Source: DASWOJ01 sp036398775 (lineage in GTDB: Bacteria; Pseudomonadota; Alphaproteobacteria; Acetobacterales; Acetobacteraceae). Taken from it: a DNA stretch of 10,563 nucleotides. The DNA lies in the NCBI GenBank assembly GCA_036398775.1, contig DASWOJ010000389.1:1-10563 (forward strand). The letters run 5' to 3'. This document shows positions 1 through 5,606 of the stretch, one piece after another. Each line of letters begins with the position of its first letter. Within the stretch, counting starts at the first letter, position 1. A model generated the notes under the pieces. That model was not told where the DNA came from and did not search any database. It saw nothing but the letters and a program-made list of their open reading frames with translations. Made by a program: the position numbers and the translations under genes.

Positions 1-465
1 TCGGCGAGCCTGATGGCGGGGACGGTAGGCTTCGCGCTGCTGCGGCCCGAGCACGGCGCGGCCTGGGTGGCGCTGGCCGGGGCGCTGACCGGGGTCGGGC
101 TGGGCTTGCACGCCCTGGTGTTCAACGTCGCGATCCAGACCGGCACGGCGCGGGAGGACCGGGGGCGGGCGACATCCTTGTTCTTCTTTTGCCGCCTGCT
201 GGGCCAGGCCCTGGGGGCGGCGGCGTTCGGCGGCGTGCTGAACGCCGGGCTGACCCGGGCGGGACCTGCAGCCCACGACGCGGTGCGCGACCTGATCGAG
301 CCGGCGCACCGCATGGCGCTGGCGCCGCCCGAGCTGGAGCGGTTGACGGCGGCGCTGGGCGGCGCGCTGCATGGCGTGTTCCTGCTGGGCGCGGCGGTGG
401 CGGTGGCGACGTTGCTGGCGGGGATGCTGGTGCCGCGGGGCACGCGGCTGGCGGCCGCCGGGTAG
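1..465 (+). CDS. MFS transporter, DHA2 (EmrB/QacA-like) family, C-terminal fragment
   Basis: The reading frame is already open at base 1 and ends at TAG 463-465, so only the last 154 residues of an inner-membrane drug/metabolite:proton antiporter are present. Three hydrophobic segments are clear, around residues 25-45, 62-85 and 118-142 of the fragment, and a fourth is cut at the edge. Between the first two is the loop GTAREDRGRATSLFFF, followed by CRLLGQALGAAAFG. It resembles the RG-ATS...R-xGG-ALG-A pattern that precedes one of the last helices in 14-helix DHA2 exporters. The substrate cannot be told from this fragment. The methionine at base 13 is internal and not a start. The downstream hydrolase reads the same way after a 139-base gap and need not be in the same operon. 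Confidence 0.8.
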   Translation, partial: SASLMAGTVGFALLRPEHGAAWVALAGALTGVGLGLHALVFNVAIQTGTAREDRGRATSLFFFCRLLGQALGAAAFGGVLNAGLTRAGPAAHDAVRDLIEPAHRMALAPPELERLTAALGGALHGVFLLGAAVAVATLLAGMLVPRGTRLAAAG

Positions 466-593
466 AGCGGGCCGCAAAGCCAGCGCCTGTGAACTGCGCC
501 GCATAGCCCCGCCGACATGGCGTGGGTTGCCACCCCCACCCGACCCGGCGTTAATCCGCCCTGCACGCGCCCGTCCCGAGGCGCGACCCCGAC

Positions 594-599
594 AGGAGG
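594..599 (+). promoter_or_regulatory. Strong Shine-Dalgarno of the secreted hydrolase
   Basis: A perfect AGGAGG lies five bases before the ATC codon at 605. It fixes the expected start of the hydrolase at about 605, although no ATG, GTG or TTG is present there in frame. Confidence 0.7.
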
Positions 600-604
600 C
601 CGTC

Positions 605-1705
605 ATCCGCATACACCTCGGCGCATCGCTGCTCGCTTTCACGCTCGCTGCCCCGGCGCTGGCCGAAACCGCATCGCCCAACTTCCCCGCGCTGGAGGCC
701 AGCCAGGCCGCCGCCAACAGCCAGCCCGGCCCGCGCAGCCTGCCGGCCCATACGGTCCCAGTGCCGCAGGCCGACGTCAGCCCCGCCGGCCAGGCCCTCG
801 CCGCCGCGCCCTACCGCGTGCCGGCCTGGAACGCCAACCCGCCGGACGACGCGGGCTGGCGCATGCTGGTCGCCAAGCTGGCCGACGCCACGCTGCCCGT
901 CCTCGCCAAGGCGCGCGAGCAGCTCGGCGTCACGATGGAGGCCACCACGGTCGGCGGCGTGAAGGCGTTCGTGTTCACCCCGCGCTCGATGCCGGAGGCG
1001 CACCGCAACCAGGTCATCTTCAACATCCACGGCGGCGGCTACGTTTACGGCCCCGGCGAGTCCGGCACGGCGGAGGCCATGCTGATGTCCGGGCTCGGCG
1101 GCTACCGGGTGATTGCGGTGGACTACCGGATGCCGCCCGACGCACCGTACCCCGCGGCGATGGACGACACGGTGGCGGCCTGGCGCGCAGTCGTCGCCAC
1201 GACGGACCCCCGGCGGATCGGCGTCGTCGGCACCAGCACCGGCGGCGGCATGGCGCTGGCGCTGATGCTGCGCGCCAAGGCCGAGGGCCTGCCGCTGCCT
1301 GCCGCCATGGCGCCGGGCACGCCGTGGGCGGACCTGACTGAAACCGGGGACACCTACCGGACCCACGAGTGGCTGGACAACGTGCTGGTCAGCTACAGCG
1401 GCTACCTGACCCATGCCGCGAAGCTGTATGCCGCCGGGCACGACATGCGGGACCCGCAGCTGTCGCCGATCTACGGCGATTTCTCCGGGCTGCCGCCGGC
1501 GATCCTGACCAGCGGCACGCGGGACCTGTTCCTGTCCAACACGGTGCGGACCCACCGCAAGCTGCGCCGGGCCGGGGTGGAGGCGGATTTGAACGTGTAT
1601 GAGGGGCTGTCGCACGCGCAATATCTGTTCGACCCGGCGGCGCCGGAGACCAAGGAGGTGTTCGGGGACATCACGGCGTTCTTCGACAGGCACCTGGCGA
1701 GGTAG
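605..1705 (+). CDS. Secreted alpha/beta hydrolase (HSL-like, fold-3 esterase/lipase)
   Basis: A predicted periplasmic or secreted carboxylesterase of the hormone-sensitive-lipase-like (bacterial family IV, Abhydrolase_3) group, 366 residues counted from 605. Family marks are all visible: oxyanion-hole HGGG at 142-145, nucleophile elbow G-T-S-T-G with Ser211, acid Asp307 in SGTRD, and His337 in GLSHAQ. The first 20 residues form a textbook Sec signal peptide (basic RIH, then a Leu/Ala core, ending A-L-A before Glu21). It begins five bases after AGGAGG. The codon in the start position is ATC, not ATG. The nearest in-frame usual starts are TTG near 525, which would spoil the signal peptide, and GTG near 760, which would remove it. 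I place the start at 605 as either a rare ATC start or a mutated/misread ATG. Natural substrate unknown. Family is confident; the exact start is not. Confidence 0.85.
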   Translation: MRIHLGASLLAFTLAAPALAETASPNFPALEASQAAANSQPGPRSLPAHTVPVPQADVSPAGQALAAAPYRVPAWNANPPDDAGWRMLVAKLADATLPVLAKAREQLGVTMEATTVGGVKAFVFTPRSMPEAHRNQVIFNIHGGGYVYGPGESGTAEAMLMSGLGGYRVIAVDYRMPPDAPYPAAMDDTVAAWRAVVATTDPRRIGVVGTSTGGGMALALMLRAKAEGLPLPAAMAPGTPWADLTETGDTYRTHEWLDNVLVSYSGYLTHAAKLYAAGHDMRDPQLSPIYGDFSGLPPAILTSGTRDLFLSNTVRTHRKLRRAGVEADLNVYEGLSHAQYLFDPAAPETKEVFGDITAFFDRHLAR

Positions 1706-1721
1706 GAGACAGCTCCGGCGC

Positions 1722-1750
1722 TAGACTCCCCGACGCCAAAATGTTACATT
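1722..1750 (+). promoter_or_regulatory. Candidate promoter and operator of the mazEF-like pair
   Basis: TAGACT at 1722-1727 (4/6 to TTGACA) and TACATT at 1745-1750 (4/6 to TATAAT) are 17 bases apart. The small palindrome ATGT-T-ACAT (1741-1749) overlaps the -10. Toxin-antitoxin operons are usually autorepressed through palindromes of this kind. The match is modest and the assignment is inference. Confidence 0.35.
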
Positions 1751-1786
1751 TCACGCATGGTGTAGACCAGCAGCAGTGCCGGGCGG

Positions 1787-1972
1787 GTGCGGCGCAGGCG
1801 GGACGAACTGCGGGCCGCCGGGTTGCGGCCAGTGCAGATTTGGGTTCCAGACACCCGCGCCCGCGGCTTCGCGCCGGAGTGCGCCAGGCAATCGCGCCTG
1901 ATACGTGACGCCGAAGCGTCCGGAAAAGACGCCTGGTTCGACGCTTCGGATAAGACCGGCTGGACTGAGTGA
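1787..1972 (+). CDS. MazE-like antitoxin (DUF3018 family), N-terminus probably damaged
   Basis: A 61-residue protein if started at GTG 1787. Its core, LRAAGLRPVQIWVPDTR then GF-PEC-RQSRLI, is the signature of the MazE-like antitoxin family (DUF3018). In known systems this partner binds and neutralises a MazF endoribonuclease and represses its own operon. The stop TGA overlaps GTG 1969 of the toxin by GTGA, the usual translational coupling of such pairs. The start is uncertain: no Shine-Dalgarno precedes GTG 1787. An ATG at 1757 lies in the same frame but is followed by GTG and then TAG (1763-1765). That suggests the original start was 1757 and that a nonsense mutation removed about ten N-terminal residues. 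A shortened antitoxin may still fold, since the family core begins at about residue 2 of the present frame. Confidence 0.7.
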   Translation: MRRRRDELRAAGLRPVQIWVPDTRARGFAPECARQSRLIRDAEASGKDAWFDASDKTGWTE

Positions 1973-2291
1973 AACGAGGCGACTGGTCACGGTCGCCCTA
2001 CAAGGCGAACAGGGCAGGCCGCGCCCAGCCTTGATCATCCAGGCTGATGCCTTTGCTGATCTGCCCGCAGTTACGGTCCTGCCAATCACGGGCACACTGG
2101 TGGATGCGCCGTTGGTGCGGGTGCTGGTCGAGCCGACGCCTGGGAATGGATTGACCAAGCCGTCGCAGGTCATGGTGGACAAGCCGCAAACCCCGTTGCG
2201 GGCAAGGATCGGCCCAGCGTTCGGCCGCCTCGACGATGCGGCCATGGTGACCGTCAACCGTGCCCTGGCAGTGTTCCTGGGCCTAGCCTGA
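1969..2291 (+). pseudogene. MazF/PemK-family endoribonuclease toxin, apparent one-base frameshift
   Basis: From base 1983 to TGA 2289-2291 the frame encodes VTVALQGEQGRPRPALII, LPITGTL, KPSQVMVDK and IGPAFGRLDD, all typical of MazF/PemK mRNA interferases of about 105-110 residues. The expected start, GTG 1969 overlapping the antitoxin stop, reads M-K-R-G-D, the normal MazF N-terminus, but in a different frame. Bases 1984-1985 are two where three are needed to reach Val (gtc 1986). Restoring one C (GAC-CTG-GTC) would give MKRGDLVTVALQGE. So one base appears lost near 1983-1985. An uninterrupted frame from ATG 1905 also covers the toxin. It would start deep inside the antitoxin gene with 26 unrelated residues, so it is unlikely to be natural. 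A weak CTG start at 1983 would lose only the first five residues. Family is certain; whether it is active is open. Confidence 0.75.
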
Positions 2292-2310
2292 CAAGGCCAG
2301 CACTCCCCGC

Positions 2311-2402
2311 TAAGCCCGCCACAGCAGGAACAGCGCCTGCTCCCCGGGCAGGTTCGCCAGCCCTGGAAACCGCCGCCACGGCGCGCGGCGGCGGCCAGCC
2401 AC
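2311..2402 (-). pseudogene. Detached duplicate of the metW 3' end
   Basis: Bases 2311-2384 match 3652-3725, the end of metW, at 69 of 74 positions and in the same orientation. Homology continues more weakly to 2402, with 13 bases missing compared with 3726-3756. Read on the minus strand, the copy still encodes APWRRFPGLANL-GEQALFLL-RA followed by a stop, 22 of 24 residues identical to MetW (changes Phe to Pro and Arg to Trp). The match begins at the stop codon: TAG here, TAA in metW. There is no methyltransferase sequence upstream of the copy, so this is a fragment and not a second gene. It lies 19 bases after the mazF-like stop. Confidence 0.85.
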
Positions 2403-2567
2403 ATCTCTCAGGCTGAGCCAAATGTGAGGCATGGGACGAAGTTGACGCCCTAAACCTGCTGCAACAGCAGCGTCGGTCCGTCCGGCCGGGATGCTGGACA
2501 GGTGGACGGGTGATAGCCAGGTAGGGATGTAGAGCGGACAGGGTTGCCGGGAAGCAGGAGGGACCGC
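2403..2567. other. Intergenic leader before the DUF29 gene
   Basis: 165 bases without a convincing gene. A TTGACG hexamer at 2442-2447 has no acceptable -10 at normal spacing. A short inverted repeat CTGCTG-caa-CAGCAG lies at 2456-2470. Only the ribosome site (GCAGGAGGG just before ATG 2568) is clear. Confidence 0.4.
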
Positions 2568-3002
2568 ATGGGTTCAGCATACGAAGTGGACGTGCTGGAA
2601 TGGTCCGAACATCAGGCCCGGCTGCTGCGCCAGCACGCGGCGGGCCAGCCCGGCAACGAACCACCCGATTGGGCCAATATCATCGAGGAGGTGGAAAGCG
2701 TGGGCCGCAGCCAATTGAGCGCCGTGCGGTCGCTGCTGATACGCGTACTGGAACACGACCTCAAGTGCACGGCATGGCTCCAGACACAATACGTTCCCAA
2801 TTGGCGCGCCGAGGCCCGCCGGTTCCGGCTGGACGCGGCCGAGGCCTACGCGCCGTCTATGCACCAGCGCATTGATCCGGCCGACCTTTACCGCAAAGCA
2901 CGGAGTATCCTGCCAGATACCATTGACGGCCAGCCGCCCTTGCCGGTACCGGATGAATGTCCCGTGACGCTTGGTGAATTGTTGGCGGAGCCGCGGCCGT
3001 GA
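2568..3002 (+). CDS. DUF29 domain-containing protein
   Basis: A 144-residue cytoplasmic protein of the DUF29 family, whose function is unknown. Recognisable family features in order are: YEVDVLEWSEHQARLLR (residues 5-21), the helix NIIEEVESVGRSQLSAVRSLLIRVLEHDLK, the W-(R)-AEARRFR-D region, and the C-terminal Tyr-Arg-Ala...LPDTIDG...P-P-CP-TL-ELL segment. ATG 2568 is chosen over an in-frame start at 2544 because GCAGGAGGG sits directly upstream and the family begins with Y-x-D-x-x-x-W near the N-terminus. It converges with the minus-strand lipoprotein, leaving only ten bases between the stops. DUF29 genes are common accessory genes in cyanobacteria and proteobacteria. This one lies in the patch bracketed by the two metW tails. 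Confidence 0.85.
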   Translation: MGSAYEVDVLEWSEHQARLLRQHAAGQPGNEPPDWANIIEEVESVGRSQLSAVRSLLIRVLEHDLKCTAWLQTQYVPNWRAEARRFRLDAAEAYAPSMHQRIDPADLYRKARSILPDTIDGQPPLPVPDECPVTLGELLAEPRP

Positions 3003-3004
3003 GA

Positions 3005-3024
3005 CGCCGGTTTCAAGGCCGGCG
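3005..3024. terminator. Possible shared hairpin between convergent genes
   Basis: CGCCGG (3005-3010) and CCGGCG (3019-3024) form a perfect 6-bp stem with an 8-base loop between the convergent DUF29 and lipoprotein stops. There is no T-run on either side, so a terminator role is only suggested by position. Confidence 0.3.
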
Positions 3025-3609
3025 CTTGCCATAAACCGAAAGCAGTCCCTTGATTTTAACAGCCTCCTCATGCTCGGCAAGCGTCTTCTGCCGGGTGCTA
3101 TTGAGCCTGAGGGCAGTTGCTTGAAGGGCGGCCAACTCTTTTGCAGTAATCACATCGGACGTATCGGGGGCATGGCAAAGATATGTCAGCCCCACTGCGC
3201 CATCCAAAGTTTTATACTGGGCGATCGGTGCGGGCCTTTCGCAGTCCGCCGGATTTTTCCCAACGCACGGACTCAGAATTTTTACATACCAGAACTCATG
3301 GTCTTTCTGTGCGTAAGATGCCTTCAGGATGGCCAACTCGTCACAGGCCATGCCGGATCGGGCATCTATGCCCAGCGATGCACAAAGAGGGTAGGCCATC
3401 GGCAACATGGTGCTGCCGCTTGGCCTGGCTTGGCCAGGAGTAAATTCAACTGTGACGGGTTTTCCTGGTACCACCCGATACGATCCCTTGATCGTGCTTC
3501 CAGTTTCTCCGGCAATGGCCTGATCCGGCGGAGCCTGCGGGATATTCTGGCAACCAGATAGAAGAGCCACACCGGCCACGATGGCTACGCTTCGCCAGCA
3601 GTTCCGCAT
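3013..3609 (-). CDS. Putative lipoprotein of unknown function
   Basis: 198 residues from ATG 3609. A signal peptidase II leader is clear: M-R-N-C-W-R, then the hydrophobic SVAIVAGVA and the lipobox L-L-S-G-Cys20, so the product should be a membrane-anchored periplasmic lipoprotein. Gln21 after the Cys does not signal inner-membrane retention. The mature part has five more cysteines (76, 89, 115, 123, 145) and a charged helical C-terminus (ITAKELAALQATALRLN...TLAEHEEAVK). I do not recognise the family. In-frame starts also exist at 3618 and 3651. The one at 3651 overlaps the metW stop as TAATG but would put 14 extra residues, including a hydrophobic run, ahead of the leader. None has a strong ribosome site. 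G+C over 3061-3360 is about 55% by hand count, clearly below the neighbours, which suggests a foreign origin. Confidence 0.7.
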   Translation of the reverse strand: MRNCWRSVAIVAGVALLSGCQNIPQAPPDQAIAGETGSTIKGSYRVVPGKPVTVEFTPGQARPSGSTMLPMAYPLCASLGIDARSGMACDELAILKASYAQKDHEFWYVKILSPCVGKNPADCERPAPIAQYKTLDGAVGLTYLCHAPDTSDVITAKELAALQATALRLNSTRQKTLAEHEEAVKIKGLLSVYGKRRP

Positions 3610-3650
3610 GCGCGGCATCTGAAAGGCGCTCAAAAAAATCACTGCATCCA

Positions 3651-4286
3651 TTAAGCCCGCCGCAGCAGGAACAGCGCCTGCTCCCCGAACAGGTTCGCCA
3701 GCCCCGGGAACCGCCGCCACGGCGCCCGGCGGCCGCCATCGTCCACCGCCAGCCACCGCTCCACCGCATACCCTTCCTGCGCGCACAGCGCGAAGAAGTC
3801 GCGGATGGTGCAGGGATGGATGTTCGGCGTCTCATACCAGGGCCGGTCCCACGTCGGCGTCATCGGCATCCGGCCGGAACCCAAAAGCTGCCACCGGACC
3901 TGCCAATGGCCGAAGTTCGGGAAGCTGACCAGCGCCCGCGTGCCGATCCGCAGCATCTGCCGCAGCACCTCCTGCGGCCGCTCCACCGCCTGCAAGGTGC
4001 GGGACAGCACGACGTAATCGAACAGAGCGTCGGGGTAGTGCTGCAGGTCCGTGTCGGCGTCGCCATGCATCACCGGCAGCCCGTGCGCCACGGCGCGCGT
4101 CACCTCCGCCATGTCTATCTCGATACCCCGCGCGTCGCAGCCGCGGGTGCGGAACAGGTGCTCGATCAGCGTGCCGTCGCCGCTGCCGATGTCCAGCACG
4201 CGCGACCCCGGCGCGATCATCTCGGACATGAGCTGCAGGTCCAGCCGCATGTTCTTGGCCACCTGCTGCACCGGCTGCTGCTTCAC
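3651..4286 (-). CDS. metW: Methionine biosynthesis protein MetW
   Basis: A 211-residue SAM-methyltransferase-fold protein that pairs with the homoserine O-acyltransferase MetX in many proteobacteria and is reported to be needed for or to modulate MetX activity. Motif I is VLDIGSGDG (residues 30-38), and an acidic IEIDM follows at 56-60. The MetW-specific blocks SFPNFGHW (121-128) and WYETPNIHPCTIRDF (150-164) are intact. Length is usual for the family. The GTG start at 4286 overlaps the metX TGA as GTGA, so the two are translationally coupled. The last 24 codons are duplicated at 2311-2384, and the downstream lipoprotein frame touches the stop. Whether MetW itself methylates anything is not established by the sequence. 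Confidence 0.95.
   Translation of the reverse strand: MKQQPVQQVAKNMRLDLQLMSEMIAPGSRVLDIGSGDGTLIEHLFRTRGCDARGIEIDMAEVTRAVAHGLPVMHGDADTDLQHYPDALFDYVVLSRTLQAVERPQEVLRQMLRIGTRALVSFPNFGHWQVRWQLLGSGRMPMTPTWDRPWYETPNIHPCTIRDFFALCAQEGYAVERWLAVDDGGRRAPWRRFPGLANLFGEQALFLLRRA
3652..3756 (-). repeat. metW-tail direct repeat, copy inside intact metW
   Basis: Partner of the fragment at 2311-2402. The core 3652-3725 differs at 5 of 74 positions, and the rest (3726-3756) aligns only with a 13-base gap in the other copy. Together the two copies bracket the DUF29 and lipoprotein genes. Confidence 0.85.
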
Positions 4287-5431
4287 AGGCCCGCATGCTC
4301 CGCGCAGCCGGACAGGAAGCCGGACAGGGTGCGGTGGAAGTCCGGCTCGTGCAGCAGGAAGGCGTCGTGCCCCTTGTCCGACGCGATCTCGACGAAGCTG
4401 ACGTTCGCCCCGGCGCGGTTCAGGGCGCGGGCGATGCTGCGGGACTGCGCCGTCGGGAACAGCCAGTCGCTGTCGAACGACACCGCGCAGAACCGCGTGC
4501 GCGTGCCGCGGAACGCCGCCGCCAGGTCGCCGTCATGCTCCGCCGCCAGGTCGAAGCGGTCCATCGCCCGGGTGATCGTCAGGTACGAGTTGGCGTCGAA
4601 GCGGTTGACGAAGGTGCTGCCTTGGTGGCGCAGGTAGCTTTCCACCTCGAACATGTCGCCGAACAGCACCGACCCGTCGCGGGCCACGTCCTGCGCCTGC
4701 AGGCGGCGGCCGAACTTGCGGGTCAGCGCCTGCTCGCTAAGGTAGGTGATGTGCGCCGCCATGCGGGCCACGGCCAGGCCGCGCGCCGGGGCCTTGCCGG
4801 TACGCCAGTATTCGCCGGCGTCCCAATCGGGGTCGGCGAAGATCGCCTGCCGCCCGACCTCGTGGAAGGCGATGTTCTGCGCCGAATGGAACGGTGCCGT
4901 CGCGATGGGCACGCAGGCGAACACCTGGTCCGGGTAGGTCGCCGCCCATTCCAGTGCCTGCATCCCGCCCATGCTGCCGCCAACGACGGCGAACAGCCGG
5001 CTGATGCCCAGCCGCTCCGTCAGCAGGTGCTGCGCCCGCACCATGTCGCGTATGGTGATCGCCGGGAAGGCGGTGCCCCACTGCTCCCCGGTATCTGGAC
5101 ACAGGCTGCGCGGCCCCGTGCTGCCCATGCAGCCGCCGAGCACGTTGGTGGACACGACGAAGAATCGGCCGGTGTCAACCGGCAGCCCCGGTCCGATCAC
5201 CTGGCTCCACCAGCCCGGCTTGCCGGTGGTGGGATGCGGCTCGGCCGCATACTGGTCGCCGGTCAGCGCATGGCAGACCAGCACGGCGTTGCTGCGGTCG
5301 GCGTTCAGGGCGCCATAGGTGCGGTAAGCGACGGTTACGGACGGCAGCGCCGTGCCGCAATCCAACATGAACGGGCCGCCGAAGGTCGCGGTCTGCTGCG
5401 CCAGGACGTGCTGTGGTTCGGGAAGGTCCAT
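4283..5431 (-). CDS. metX: Homoserine O-acyltransferase MetX
   Basis: A 382-residue alpha/beta-hydrolase-fold enzyme that acylates L-homoserine, the first committed step of methionine synthesis in the cytoplasm. The nucleophile is Ser153 in GGSMGGMQ, with Asp322 in FDSDWLFP and His355 in SDKGHDAFL. LVCHALTGDQ (51-60) supplies the oxyanion-hole region. The motif GCMGSTGP and the PFHSAQNIAFHEVGRQAI segment are further family marks. The frame extends upstream to 5566, but ATG 5431 (MDLPEPQ) gives the normal family length. No good Shine-Dalgarno precedes it. Proteobacterial MetX enzymes may use succinyl-CoA or acetyl-CoA, and the acyl donor is not decided here. The gene is divergent from the aromatic operon, sharing a 175-base gap, and its stop overlaps the metW start. 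Confidence 0.96.
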   Translation of the reverse strand: MDLPEPQHVLAQQTATFGGPFMLDCGTALPSVTVAYRTYGALNADRSNAVLVCHALTGDQYAAEPHPTTGKPGWWSQVIGPGLPVDTGRFFVVSTNVLGGCMGSTGPRSLCPDTGEQWGTAFPAITIRDMVRAQHLLTERLGISRLFAVVGGSMGGMQALEWAATYPDQVFACVPIATAPFHSAQNIAFHEVGRQAIFADPDWDAGEYWRTGKAPARGLAVARMAAHITYLSEQALTRKFGRRLQAQDVARDGSVLFGDMFEVESYLRHQGSTFVNRFDANSYLTITRAMDRFDLAAEHDGDLAAAFRGTRTRFCAVSFDSDWLFPTAQSRSIARALNRAGANVSFVEIASDKGHDAFLLHEPDFHRTLSGFLSGCAEHAGL

Positions 5432-5606
5432 GATTGCCGATGAATAGGGCTGGCGGAGCGTAGGGGCAACGTTGGAGGGCCTGGCCCTGTTCCAACCAAA
5501 GCCGGCCCCAACGCCGCGCTTGCCCAACCTTCTGCGCCCGGTCCGGGTTTGCACCCGCCCCCGCATCCGCTATGCACCCCTCTCCCTCACCCGGAACACC
5601 CCGGCC
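5432..5606. promoter_or_regulatory. Divergent promoter region, metX / chorismate mutase
   Basis: This 175-base gap must hold the promoters for the leftward metX-metW and rightward aromatic operons. I see no strong sigma-70 hexamers and no strong ribosome site for either gene. It also lacks a recognisable SAM-II riboswitch, the element often found before metX in alphaproteobacteria. Confidence 0.45.

Noticed and set aside
548..564. GGCGTTAATCCGCCCTG, resembling half of a REP element in reverse
   Set aside because: Only one arm is present, with GCAG instead of GTAG when read on the other strand; too short to support.
551..1693. Long 380-codon open frame on the minus strand across the hydrolase gene
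   Set aside because: It is antisense to a gene with a complete catalytic triad. Its residues are Arg/Gly/His-rich without motifs, as expected for a shadow frame in GC-rich DNA.
1905..2291. Uninterrupted 128-codon frame as the natural MazF gene
   Set aside because: Its first 26 residues lie inside the antitoxin gene and match nothing in MazF, while GTG 1969 supplies the correct N-terminus in another frame.
1751..2404. Minus-strand frame of 217 codons that starts in the metW-tail copy
   Set aside because: The frame differs from the MetW phase and runs antisense to the MazE/MazF-like coding, with no recognisable domain.
2456..2470. CTGCTG-caa-CAGCAG inverted repeat before the DUF29 gene
   Set aside because: A 6-bp stem with a 3-base loop and no T-run or conserved context is expected by chance in such DNA.
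5432..5606. SAM-II riboswitch before metX
   Set aside because: I looked for the conserved pseudoknot blocks (TTAAAC and GCTAAAG-like segments) on the minus strand and did not find them.
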